Positions 26,787 to 35,224 of a stretch of 64,000 nucleotides of DNA are shown piece after piece. The translations under genes and the position numbers were made by a program. The stretch is from NCBI RefSeq assembly GCF_030144325.1, contig NZ_CP126307.1, positions 4,616,001 to 4,680,000 on the forward strand, read 5' to 3'. The notes beneath the pieces are model-generated. The model worked only from the letters and a program-made list of their open reading frames with translations, was not told the DNA's origin and did no database searches. Position 1 is the first letter of the stretch, and every line of letters starts with the position of its first letter. Origin of the DNA: Bosea vestrisii (GTDB taxonomy: Bacteria > Pseudomonadota > Alphaproteobacteria > Rhizobiales > Beijerinckiaceae).

Positions 26787-27284
26787 TTGGCTGCGTGCCT
26801 ACCTTCCCCCGGTGGCGCACAGAATCAGAACGGACAGCTCTCGCAGCCGGCGAACGCGCCGCTGCAACAAGATGGGCCCCGTATCGAGCGCATCGGGCCG
26901 GTGCGCATCCTGCGCGGTGGCGCCGGCTGGCGTGGCATTGCGCTGCGCCTGGCCGGTGGCGCGATCGCCGACGACGACCGTTTTCAACTCGCTTTAACCG
27001 CGGGTGACGGCCGCTCCGTCATCGTCGCTGTGCTCGATCAGGACGACGCCATCGCCGTCTGGCGTGACGCCGGCCGCGCCAGCGGCCTGCCGCTCCTGCT
27101 CGAAACCAGCGATGGCGCGATTACCGAGCCCTACCCGCAGCTCGGCCGGCTCGCTCTGGGACCGACCCGCATCCGCCGCCGCCATGCCTTGCTGGCGGGC
27201 CGGCGCCCGCGCTTCCTGACCCGGCGCAAGACCGGCCGCCTGGCCGAGCGCCCGGTGGTGATCCGGGGCGAGATTCTGTCCTAG
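26787..27284 (+). CDS. DUF6101 family protein, N-terminus unresolved
   Basis: The body (LPLLLETSDGAITEPYPQLG and the basic tail RRRHALLAGRRPRFLTRRK) fits DUF6101, a Hyphomicrobiales family of unknown function. In this frame the first possible start is the TTG at 26787. An ATG at 26756, preceded by GAAGAGAGG and encoding MASVTPAAG, is in another frame yet resembles the family N-terminus, so a one-base error or frameshift between about 26790 and 26870 is suspected. The 3' end overlaps convergent ubiA by four bases. Confidence 0.7.
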   Translation: MAACLPSPGGAQNQNGQLSQPANAPLQQDGPRIERIGPVRILRGGAGWRGIALRLAGGAIADDDRFQLALTAGDGRSVIVAVLDQDDAIAVWRDAGRASGLPLLLETSDGAITEPYPQLGRLALGPTRIRRRHALLAGRRPRFLTRRKTGRLAERPVVIRGEILS

Positions 27285-28225
27285 AAGACGAAGGCGACCA
27301 GCGCGTCGAGTGCGAAGCCGGCCGCCAGGATCAGGCCGGCATGCCAATTGGACCGGAACAGCAGCAGCGCCGCGCGCCCATCGGCACTGGCGATGCTGTG
27401 GACCTGCCAGCCCAGGTGGAGCGCGAACATCCCTAGCCCGATGAAGGCGACGAAGCCGGCCCCGGCGAACCAGGCGGCAACCCCGGCGAGCGCGATCGTC
27501 GCGCCATAGCAGAGCCCGACGGCCTGCTGGGTGAAGGCACCGAAATAGCGCGCGCTCGACTTGATCCCGGCGATCACGTCGTCCTCGATGTCCTGCATCG
27601 CGTAGATCGTGTCGTAGCCGATCGTCCAGAACACCGCGGCGGCATAGATCAGATAGGCCGGCGCATCGAGCCGGCCGAACACTGCGCTCCAGCCGACCAG
27701 CCCGCCCCAGGAGAAGGCGAGACCGAGCACGAATTGCGGCATGTTGGTAATCCGCTTCATGAACGGATAGATCGCGACGATCGCCAGCGAGGCGATGCCG
27801 GCGATCACCGTGAAGCGGTTGAACTGCAGCAGAACGACAAGGCCGACCAGCGACAGACCGACCATGAACAGTGCGGCCGCCTTGGCACTGACCTGGCCCG
27901 ACGGCAGGGGCCGGCCGCGCGTGCGCGCCACCTGCGCGTCGAGCTTGCGGTCGACGATGTCGTTGAAGGTCGAACCGGCGGCGCGCATTACGATGGCGCC
28001 GATCAGGAAGAGCAGGCAGTGCCAGAGATTGGGAAAAGGCAGTCCGGCGGCGATCGCGGCGAGACCGGCCGACCACCAGCACGGCAGCAGCAGTAGCTGC
28101 CAGCCGATCGGCCGTTCGATCCGGGCGAGCTTGAGATAGGGCCGCAGACGCTTCGGCGCTCTGGTGTCGACCCAATGCCCGGTCAGCGCGTCGGGGAGCG
28201 GCGCATCGGTGAGGGGAGGCGCCAT
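27281..28225 (-). CDS. ubiA: 4-hydroxybenzoate polyprenyltransferase
   Basis: Membrane prenyltransferase of ubiquinone synthesis that joins the polyprenyl tail to 4-hydroxybenzoate. 314 residues from ATG 28225; about eight membrane helices. The two Asp-rich motifs are present: NDIVDRKLD and DIEDDVIAGIKSSARYFG. The start is chosen because preceding codons are Arg-rich and unlike the family. Confidence 0.95.
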   Translation of the reverse strand: MAPPLTDAPLPDALTGHWVDTRAPKRLRPYLKLARIERPIGWQLLLLPCWWSAGLAAIAAGLPFPNLWHCLLFLIGAIVMRAAGSTFNDIVDRKLDAQVARTRGRPLPSGQVSAKAAALFMVGLSLVGLVVLLQFNRFTVIAGIASLAIVAIYPFMKRITNMPQFVLGLAFSWGGLVGWSAVFGRLDAPAYLIYAAAVFWTIGYDTIYAMQDIEDDVIAGIKSSARYFGAFTQQAVGLCYGATIALAGVAAWFAGAGFVAFIGLGMFALHLGWQVHSIASADGRAALLLFRSNWHAGLILAAGFALDALVAFVF

Positions 28226-28238
28226 GGCGCCCGCGGCG

Positions 28239-28712
28239 TCAGAGCGCGCCCTGCGGCACGCGCATCGCGCCGCCGGTGATCGAGTCGGAGCCGCCGAACG
28301 GGTTGGCGCCCTGCCGCTGTTGCGCCTGCTGCTGCGCACGCCGCTGCATCGTCGCCTGCTGCTTGACCGCATTGCAGGCCTGGCCGCGGATGGTGCCTGC
28401 CTTTTCATTGTCGGTCTTCATGCCGTCGACGAAGGTCGCCGGAATCTGGCACCAGTCCTGATTGGCGGTGGCGAACTTGATCAGCGAGTTGCCGTTGCCG
28501 ACCAGTCGGCCCAAAATGCCGCAGGCCTGCTGCGGGGTCATTTTGCGCTTGGCCTTCGCGTTCGCATTGAGCTGCCCCACGATCGACTGACGCTCCTGCA
28601 GCAGTTTCTGCAGGTTCTCACAGCCCGACGGCGCCTGCGCCAAGGCCGGCTCGGCCAGGCTCAGGCTAGCCAGGGCCGCAGCCAGCTTCAGGGTCGCGTA
28701 TCGCCGCATCAT
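28239..28712 (-). CDS. secreted hypothetical protein with Gln-rich tail
   Basis: 157 residues (ATG 28712 or 28709). A signal peptide runs to AEPALAQA at about 26. The mature part has Cys in SGCENLQKLL, QQACGIL, DWCQIP and QACNAV, suggesting two disulfide bonds, and a Gln/Arg-rich segment (QRRAQQQAQQRQG) near the end. It lies 13 bases upstream of ubiA in the same direction. I do not recognise a named family; periplasmic location is inferred from the signal peptide. Confidence 0.8.
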   Translation of the reverse strand: MMRRYATLKLAAALASLSLAEPALAQAPSGCENLQKLLQERQSIVGQLNANAKAKRKMTPQQACGILGRLVGNGNSLIKFATANQDWCQIPATFVDGMKTDNEKAGTIRGQACNAVKQQATMQRRAQQQAQQRQGANPFGGSDSITGGAMRVPQGAL

Positions 28713-28886
28713 CCGCTCCGCTCTTGTCCCGTAATCTACGCCCGTCCCGGCGTTGCGGGCTTTTCCATAACAGCGAGAGCCATGCGCCAACAAGCGCCGG
28801 CTCGCATTTAGCCAAGATCCACTTGCCGATAGCGCGGGATTGTGGCGACTTTCGCGCCATTCTTGTGGATATCGGATCGGGTTCGC

Positions 28887-29627
28887 ATGCGGGATTTCAC
28901 CAAGCATCGGCTGTATAGCGAGGCGCCGCTGGTCGCGGGAGCCGTGCTGGAGGTCGCGCGCGACCAGGCGAACTACCTGCTCAACGTCCTCAGATTGCGC
29001 GGCGGCGACACCATCCTGGTCTTCAACGGCCGCGATGGCGAATGGCTCTGCGCGGTCCGGGCGGAGGGACGCAAGCAGGCCAGCCTCGAGGCGCTGGAGC
29101 AGGTTCGCCCGCAGCCGGCGGCGTCCGATCTCACCTACCTTTTCGCGCCGCTGAAGCATGCACGGCTCGATTATATGGCGCAGAAGGCTGTCGAAATGGG
29201 GGCGGGCGTACTCCAGCCGGTCCTGACCCGTTTCACCCAGGTCTCGCGGTTCAATCTCGACCGGCTCGCCGCCAATGCGGTGGAGGCGGCGGAACAATGC
29301 GGTATCCTGGCCCTGCCGCAGATCAGGCCCGAACAACCGCTCGCCGCGGCGCTCGCTGCCCTCGAGCCGGAACGGCTACTGATCTTCTGCGACGAGACGC
29401 TCGGCACTGAAAGTCCGATCGCTGCCCTGCAGGGGGCGCCGCGCGGCCCGCTGGCCGTGCTGATCGGACCCGAGGGTGGCTTCGACGAATCGGAGCGCGC
29501 TTTGGTTCTCCAGCGCGAGCGGACACTGCGCTTGTCGCTGGGGCCGCGCATCCTGCGGGCCGACACCGCGGCGGTCGCGGCGCTCGCCGTCGTCCAGGCG
29601 ACCCTCGGCGACTGGTCCGCCAATTAA
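28887..29627 (+). CDS. rsmE: 16S rRNA (uracil(1498)-N(3))-methyltransferase
   Basis: SPOUT-class methyltransferase for m3U1498 of 16S rRNA. 246 residues from ATG 28887 (MRDFTKHRLY). The N-terminal PUA-like part has HRLYSEAPL and YLLNVLRLRGGD; the knot region has LIGPEGGFDESE and LGPRILRADTAAVAAL. An upstream in-frame ATG at 28842 would add an unconserved tail. Divergent from the secreted Gln-rich protein. Confidence 0.95.
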   Translation: MRDFTKHRLYSEAPLVAGAVLEVARDQANYLLNVLRLRGGDTILVFNGRDGEWLCAVRAEGRKQASLEALEQVRPQPAASDLTYLFAPLKHARLDYMAQKAVEMGAGVLQPVLTRFTQVSRFNLDRLAANAVEAAEQCGILALPQIRPEQPLAAALAALEPERLLIFCDETLGTESPIAALQGAPRGPLAVLIGPEGGFDESERALVLQRERTLRLSLGPRILRADTAAVAALAVVQATLGDWSAN

Positions 29628-29793
29628 CTCCGTGGCTTGCGGAAGATCGGCTTCTTCGCAGCCGGTCGGAACGCGGCGGCCCGGGCCGCGTTTAGGCGTG
29701 GAAACCGCGCCGCAGGTCGCAGTTCCGACTCATTGACGGGCAGTCTGGCGCCGCGCTCCGCTTCGGGGCGCGCCGCCACGGGGGAGAGACATC

Positions 29794-30969
29794 ATGGTGA
29801 GCAGCGCCTACCGTTTTGGCGTCGAGGAAGAGTATTTCCTGTCCGATGCCGAAAGCCGCGGCGTCGTGCGCAAGATCGCACCGCATTTCATCGAGGCAGC
29901 GCAAGCCGCTTTCCCCAAGGAGTTGCAGCGCGAAATGCTGCAATCGCAGATCGAGGTGGCGACGCCGGTCTGCGAAAGCATGGTCCAGGCGCGCGAGTCG
30001 TTGAAGCAGTTGCGCTCCGGCCTGGCTGCGATCGCCCGCGAACACGAGATGCTCCTGCTGGCCTGCGGCACGCATCCGAGCGCGGTCTGGGCCCGCCAGC
30101 GTGCGACCGAGGCCAAACGCTATGACGGCATCATGCGCGATCTGCAGATGCTCGGCAGCCGCAACCAGCTCTGCGGCCTGCACGTCCATGTCGAAGTGCC
30201 GGATGAAGAGCAGCGCCTTTCGATCATGGTCAGGATTCTCCCTTATCTGCCGTTGCTGCTCGCGCTTTCGACCTCCTCGCCCTTCTGGCAGGGGCGGCGG
30301 ACCGGCCTGATGGGCTATCGGCTCTGCGCCTATGCGGAACTGCCGCGCACCGGCCTGCCCGAGCTCTTCACCAATGCCGCCGACTACCAGACCTATGTCG
30401 ACACCATGGTGGCGTCGGGCGCCATGCGCGATTCCAGCTTCATCTGGTGGGCGATCCGATCGTCCCAGAAGCATCCGACGCTGGAATTGCGCGTCGCAGA
30501 CAGCTGTACGCGGCTCGAGGACACGCTCGCCATCGCCGCTCTCTATCGTTGCCTCGTGCGTCATCTCGCCCGTAAGCCTGGGCTCAACGCCGATCTGACG
30601 GCCGCCTCGCGCGCCCTCGCCGGCGAGAACATCTGGCGCGCCCAGCGCTATGGTCTGCATGGCGGCTTCGTCTGCGAGAAGCGCCGCGCCATGCTCCCGG
30701 TCGGGCAGGTTCTGGATGAAGTGCTGGAACTGCTCGACGACGATGCCGCGGCGCTCGGCTGCGGCCCTGATCTCGCCCATTGCCGCACGATCATTGCAGG
30801 AGGCACCAGCGCCGACATGCAGCTCGCGATCTTCGAGGAAGCGCGCGCCGGCGCCGGCGGACAGGCCGCAGGGCTCGTCGCCGTGACCGACTGGATTGCC
30901 GCGCAGACGCGTGCGGACGATGACGAGCTGTTGCCGCAAGGGGCAAATCTGCTGCAGGGTGCTGCCTGA
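29794..30969 (+). CDS. YbdK-type carboxylate-amine ligase (GCS2 family)
   Basis: 391 residues of the glutamate-cysteine ligase family 2, ATP-dependent amide-bond ligases with weak gamma-glutamylcysteine activity in E. coli YbdK. The N-terminus FGVEEEYFLSD carries the metal-binding Glu cluster; LCGLHVHVEVPDEE and LELRVADSCTRLEDT follow. GGAGAG lies upstream of the ATG. It sits between rsmE and gshA, so two different glutamate-cysteine ligase-type enzymes are encoded side by side. The true substrate is unknown. Confidence 0.9.
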   Translation: MVSSAYRFGVEEEYFLSDAESRGVVRKIAPHFIEAAQAAFPKELQREMLQSQIEVATPVCESMVQARESLKQLRSGLAAIAREHEMLLLACGTHPSAVWARQRATEAKRYDGIMRDLQMLGSRNQLCGLHVHVEVPDEEQRLSIMVRILPYLPLLLALSTSSPFWQGRRTGLMGYRLCAYAELPRTGLPELFTNAADYQTYVDTMVASGAMRDSSFIWWAIRSSQKHPTLELRVADSCTRLEDTLAIAALYRCLVRHLARKPGLNADLTAASRALAGENIWRAQRYGLHGGFVCEKRRAMLPVGQVLDEVLELLDDDAAALGCGPDLAHCRTIIAGGTSADMQLAIFEEARAGAGGQAAGLVAVTDWIAAQTRADDDELLPQGANLLQGAA

Positions 30970-31192
30970 GGCGCCCCTGGTCATGCATGCATCCGTGCAA
31001 GGTCGAAGCGCGTCAGCACGCGCTGGCGGTCGTTGTCGGATTGTCGCGGCTCGCCTATGTCTGGCGCTCCTCAGCGCATGGCGCGGCGGGGCATCCGCTC
31101 CCGCTGGCCATGTCGCCCCGTTCGATCCGGAGCGTTCTCCAACTGCCTGAAAAAGGCAGGCGGCGCGCCGGTGCACGCATGCCGGAGCGCCC

Positions 31193-32578
31193 ATGGCCCG
31201 CGACGTATCCGATACCACCCCGATCAGCTCAAAGGCCGAACTCATCGGCTGGATCGCGCAGGGCGAGAAACCGGCCTCCGAATTCAAGCTCGGCACCGAG
31301 CACGAGAAGTTCCCGTTCTATACCGACGATCTCAGCCCGGTTCCCTATGAGGGCGCGGCGGCGGGCCGCAGCGGCGGCATCAGGCAATTGCTCGAGGGCA
31401 TGCAGGAGCGCCTCGGCTGGGAGCCGATTCTCGACGCCGGTCACATTATCGGCCTCGCCGGTCCCGATGGCGGCGGCGCGATTTCGCTTGAGCCCGGCGG
31501 CCAGTTCGAGCTCTCGGGCGCGCCGCTTGCAACCATGCATGAGACGGCCCGCGAGCTCGACCAGCATCTCGCCGATCTGAAGGCTGTCGCCGAGCCGCAC
31601 GGCATCGGCTTCCTCGCGCTCGGGCACTCGCCGCTCTGGACGCGCGGGGAGACGCCGATGATGCCGAAGCGGCGCTATACGATCATGAAGAACTACATGC
31701 CCAAGGTCGGCACGCGCGGCCTCGACATGATGTTCCGGACCTGCACGGTCCAGGTCAATCTCGACTTCGCCAGCGAGGCCGACATGGTCCGCAAGCTGCG
31801 CGTCTCGCTCGCGCTGCAGCCATTGGCGGCGGCGCTGTTCGCCGCCTCGCCCTTCAGCGAGGGTAGGCTCAACGGCTTCCAGTCGATGCGCTCCGAGATC
31901 TGGCGCGATACCGACAACGCCCGCTCCGGCATGCTGCCCTTCGCCTTCGACGAGGGCATGTCCTACGAGGCCTATGTCGACTGGGCGCTCGGCGTGCCGC
32001 TGTATTTCGTCAAGCGTGGCGATATCTATCACGACGTCGCCGGCGCCGCCTTCCGCGACCTGCTCGCTGGCAAGCTGCCGCAATTGCCCGGCGAGCGCGC
32101 CACCATGTCGGACTGGGTCAATCACCTCGGAACCCTGTTCCCCGAGGCGCGGCTGAAGCGCTATATCGAGATGCGCGGCGCCGATGCCGGCCCGGTCGAG
32201 ATGCTGAACGCCTTGCCGGCCTTCTGGGTCGGTCTGCTCTATGATGACGCTTCGCTCGCGGCCGCCTGGGACCTGGTCAAGGGCTGGAGTGCCGAGGAGC
32301 GGCAGCAGCTGCGCGATACGACGCCGAAGGCCGGGCTCAATGCGCGGATCGGCGGGCGGCCGCTGCGGGACCTCGCCCGCGAGGTCGTGGAATTGTCGCG
32401 CGCGGGCCTTGCCCGCCGGGCGTTGCTCGACGCACAGGGCCGCGACGAGACGCAATATCTCGATCCGGTCGTCGCGATCGCCGAAAGCGGCCGTACGCTC
32501 GCCGAGCGCCTGGCGGTGCGCGAACAGGGCGCCTGGGGTGGCAAGGTCGAACCGGTCTTCCCGGAGCTCGCGCTGTAA
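31193..32578 (+). CDS. gshA: glutamate--cysteine ligase
   Basis: First enzyme of glutathione synthesis, of the type shared by alphaproteobacteria and plants. 461 residues: FKLGTEHEKFPFY near the N-terminus (substrate/metal Glu), GGAISLEPGGQFELSG, LALGHSPLW, and RCTVQVNLDFASE-like segment FRTCTVQVNLDF. The Cys residues and length match the family. GshB is not in the window. The C-terminal DPVVAIAESGRTLAERL is typical. Confidence 0.95.
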   Translation: MARDVSDTTPISSKAELIGWIAQGEKPASEFKLGTEHEKFPFYTDDLSPVPYEGAAAGRSGGIRQLLEGMQERLGWEPILDAGHIIGLAGPDGGGAISLEPGGQFELSGAPLATMHETARELDQHLADLKAVAEPHGIGFLALGHSPLWTRGETPMMPKRRYTIMKNYMPKVGTRGLDMMFRTCTVQVNLDFASEADMVRKLRVSLALQPLAAALFAASPFSEGRLNGFQSMRSEIWRDTDNARSGMLPFAFDEGMSYEAYVDWALGVPLYFVKRGDIYHDVAGAAFRDLLAGKLPQLPGERATMSDWVNHLGTLFPEARLKRYIEMRGADAGPVEMLNALPAFWVGLLYDDASLAAAWDLVKGWSAEERQQLRDTTPKAGLNARIGGRPLRDLAREVVELSRAGLARRALLDAQGRDETQYLDPVVAIAESGRTLAERLAVREQGAWGGKVEPVFPELAL

Positions 32579-32667
32579 CTGCCAGACTGAAGACCAAGCG
32601 AGGCGAACCAACGGGTTTCGCGCTTCGGATTAACCAATCATCCGCAGTTTCGCGCTATCTTGAGGCC

Positions 32668-32841
32668 ATGGCACGCTTTTTCGCCCTGGCCCTCGACTTC
32701 CTGCGTGATCGCCGTGGTGCGACCGCGCTGGAATATGGTTTCATCGCGTTTCTGATTTCGATTGCTGCGCTTGCCACCCTCCAGCAGATCGGCCCGTTGC
32801 TGGCCGCAAAATACGCGGGCGTCCTGCCGGGCCTGCAATAA
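32668..32841 (+). CDS. Flp-type IVb pilin subunit
   Basis: A 57-residue protein, MARFFALALDFLRDRRGATALEYGFIAF and on, split here as short leader up to Arg16 and then GATALEYGF. This is the Flp/Fap prepilin pattern: a basic leader, the prepilin peptidase site before Gly-Ala-Thr-Ala-Leu-Glu-Tyr with the invariant Glu, and one hydrophobic helix (about 20-45). Flp is the major subunit of Tad pili used for surface attachment. The Tad secretion genes (cpaF/tadA, tadB, tadC, rcpA) are absent from the window. It heads a cluster of three further Tad-like genes. Confidence 0.88.
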   Translation: MARFFALALDFLRDRRGATALEYGFIAFLISIAALATLQQIGPLLAAKYAGVLPGLQ

Positions 32842-33066
32842 CGCCGCGCCGCCCGGTCGTGGGCCCTCATGTCATGCCAGGGCCTGGATTCTCCATTCAG
32901 TTTTAACTGCATTTTACCATACCGCGCGAAGACCATGCCGTTTGGCGGGTTTTCCTAGTGATACCAGTGACATTCACGGGTTCTGGAAAGGTTTTCTCAA
33001 TCGCGTCACGCCTAGCATTCAGGCAATCGTCCCGTTGCTCATCTGTACCGTCTGCGAGGCCTTCCG

Positions 33067-34173
33067 ATGCCCGGCCTGTTCCGATCTTTCCTGAAGGACG
33101 TCCGCGGCGTCAGCGCGCTGATGTTCGGCCTCGCCGCGCCGGCACTGGTGCTTGCGGTCGGCGGTGGCATCGATCTCAGTCAGGCGGCAGCGCGGCGGCA
33201 GCTTATCGCCACCGAGGTCGAGCTCGGCTGCCGGGAAGCGTCGATGGATATCGACGTTCTGTCGCGGAAGACCGGGGCCGATCCGAAAAAGGATTACACC
33301 TCGGTCGCGAACGCCAAGATCAAGGACAGGGTCACCGGTATTTCCCAGTCCGGTGTCACCGGGATTACCGTAAGCACGACACTCGCCAATAATGTCATCA
33401 CCGCCGTTGCTGCGGCCACAAGCGCCAATGCCTTCGCAGGTGTACTGGGCTACAGCACGATTGCACTTCGCATTGAGCGAAAATGCAATTATGTGGTGGG
33501 TACTCCCGGGACGCCGCCCAGCACGGGAACTGGCAAGGTTCTGTTCGTTGAATCCTTCGAGTCCGGGCACAACGTCGCCTCGAACAGCTGGACCGTGCTG
33601 AAGAACTGGAACGGCTGGACGACCCAGAGCAATCAGGGCGGCATCGAGATCAACGGCATTCCCGAGCTCGCGGCCAACACCATCCGCTTCGGTAACTTCT
33701 TCGCCGAGCTGGACTCGCACTGCTATACGTCGGGCTGCAGCACTAATTCGAGCATGTGGCGGGAATTCAGCAATCCACAGCTTGAGCCTGGCGATTACGA
33801 GTTGAGCTACTGGTACATCTCGCGCGAGCGTAATCCAGCTTACGGCAGCGAGGTAATCTGCGCCAAAAAGACTGACCCACAAGCGGCGTGGGACAGGATC
33901 AAGACCGCGGACTGGAGAGAGAGGACCAACCGCATCGAAGTCTTCTTTCAGAAGAAGTCGGGTAGTAGCTATACCACGCCCACCAAGGATGTGGACAAGG
34001 CTACCGACCAGGTCGATGTGTGCGTTCACACCGACAAGTGGACCGAGCGCAAGATTTCGCTGAAGGTTACAACCAAGGGGACCTATCGCATCTTCTTCCA
34101 GGCTGCTGGACGCGAGGACACTTATGGTGGCCTGATCGACTACATTCGGTTCTGCAGTGGTTCGTGTCCGTGA
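33067..34173 (+). CDS. TadG-like pseudopilin fused to an extracellular beta-sandwich domain
   Basis: 368 residues. Residues 1-50 are a TadG/TadE-type N-terminus: short basic leader, DVRGVSALMFGLAAPALVLA and a single membrane helix (14-34). From about 156 to the end is a different domain: FVESFESGHNVASNSWTVL, GIEINGI, FFAELDSHCY, PGDYELSYWY, IEVFFQ and GLIDYIRFCSGSC. This resembles the galactose-binding-like (DUF642-type) modules of marine adhesins. At least eight Cys could form disulfides. It would display a lectin-like module on a Tad pilus or the cell surface; that role is inference. Confidence 0.8.
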   Translation: MPGLFRSFLKDVRGVSALMFGLAAPALVLAVGGGIDLSQAAARRQLIATEVELGCREASMDIDVLSRKTGADPKKDYTSVANAKIKDRVTGISQSGVTGITVSTTLANNVITAVAAATSANAFAGVLGYSTIALRIERKCNYVVGTPGTPPSTGTGKVLFVESFESGHNVASNSWTVLKNWNGWTTQSNQGGIEINGIPELAANTIRFGNFFAELDSHCYTSGCSTNSSMWREFSNPQLEPGDYELSYWYISRERNPAYGSEVICAKKTDPQAAWDRIKTADWRERTNRIEVFFQKKSGSSYTTPTKDVDKATDQVDVCVHTDKWTERKISLKVTTKGTYRIFFQAAGREDTYGGLIDYIRFCSGSCP

Positions 34174-34184
34174 CGAGCGCCAAT

Positions 34185-34670
34185 ATGGTTGCGCACAGCT
34201 CTCGACGAACCAGCACAAAGCGCCTGGCGGCGCGCATGGGCGCCTTCCGCCAGGATGCCGCGGGCTCGACAGCGGTCGAGTTCGCTTTCATCGGCATGGC
34301 TTTCATCGTTCTGCTACTCGGTATCTTCCAATTCGCGCTCGCCTTCTTCGCACAGATGTACATCCATGATGCCGTTTCCGAGGCGGCGACCGGCCGCACC
34401 GTGGGTACCTATGCGGGCAACCGCAGCCAGGTGGTCACGCAGATTTGCGCGCGGATGTTCGCGCTCGATAACTGCGCAATCAATCTGCAACTGGAGACGC
34501 AGCCGCTGGCGAGCTATCCGGCGAACGCCCAGCCGATTACAGGGGCGACCTTTGTTGCGGGTACTTCAGGAACCGTGATGCTGATCCGGGCGCGTGCGCC
34601 GGTGATAACCTTCGTCCCTGGCTTGCCAACGCTGCATGTCAGCGCGGCGGCCCTCTATACGAGGCCGTGA
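34185..34670 (+). CDS. TadE-like pseudopilin
   Basis: 161 residues from ATG 34185; a GTG at 34170 overlapping the upstream stop (GTGA) is a good alternative. The pattern FRQDAAGSTAVEFAFIGMAF followed by a hydrophobic helix is the TadE prepilin-like signature, including the conserved Glu after the leader. The periplasmic part has two Cys (QICARMFALDNCAIN). Minor pseudopilin of a Tad system, lying in the same operon as its neighbours; its stop overlaps the ATG of the next gene. Confidence 0.87.
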   Translation: MVAHSSRRTSTKRLAARMGAFRQDAAGSTAVEFAFIGMAFIVLLLGIFQFALAFFAQMYIHDAVSEAATGRTVGTYAGNRSQVVTQICARMFALDNCAINLQLETQPLASYPANAQPITGATFVAGTSGTVMLIRARAPVITFVPGLPTLHVSAAALYTRP

Positions 34671-35210
34671 TGAGGCGTATCATCGATTTTTTTTCGTCGA
34701 ATCCCTCGCCGTGACATCGTCAGGGATCAGAGCGGTGTCGCAGCCATCGAGTTCGCCCTGATCAGCACGGCCATGTTCGCGCTGCTCTCGGGCGCCGTCG
34801 ATCTGACACAAGCGATTACCATCAAGCGTGATCTCAATCGAGTCGCAGCGGAGGCGGCCATGGTCCTCGCAGCTTGCCCCAACGAGGACTGCTTTAACCA
34901 GACGATGCAATCGATCATGGCGCGGCGCGCGAATATCGCGCCCAAGCTTCCGACCATGCAGCTCGGAATGGCGCGTTTCCGAGAAAAGAACAATCAGATC
35001 GAGGCCAACAGCCTCGGCGGAACGATGACCTTCCTGCCGGCCGATTTGAGCGCGCGAGCTCTGGCGCTTCTGGCGGACGGGGATAGCGGTGTCGCTGTCC
35101 TTGCTACCTATACCCACCAGCCAATCATCCTCGGCCTCGCCGACGATTGGGGCTTCACCACCAAGAATTTCCGCGCAGCGACCGTGACGATTCGGCTGCG
35201 AGCTCCTTGA
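34670..35210 (+). pseudogene. second TadE-like pseudopilin, frame broken in a T8 tract
   Basis: From ATG 34670 (overlapping the TadE stop) the frame reads MRRIIDFF and then stops after six more codons. Removing one T from the eight-T run at 34687-34694 gives MRRIIDFFRRIPRRDIVRDQ followed by SGVAAIEFALISTAMFALLSG, a perfect TadE-type leader, Glu and helix, and a product of 179 residues. As given, only an internal ATG at 34773, after the prepilin signature, could start translation. The tract could be phase variable, rescued by transcriptional slippage, an assembly error or a real defect. Confidence 0.8.
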
Positions 35211-35224
35211 TCGGCAAAGCGACC

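Noticed and set aside
32668..32690. Sigma-54-like TGGCACG element at the flp start
   Set aside because: The -12 half (TTGC) is not present and the match lies inside the coding start.
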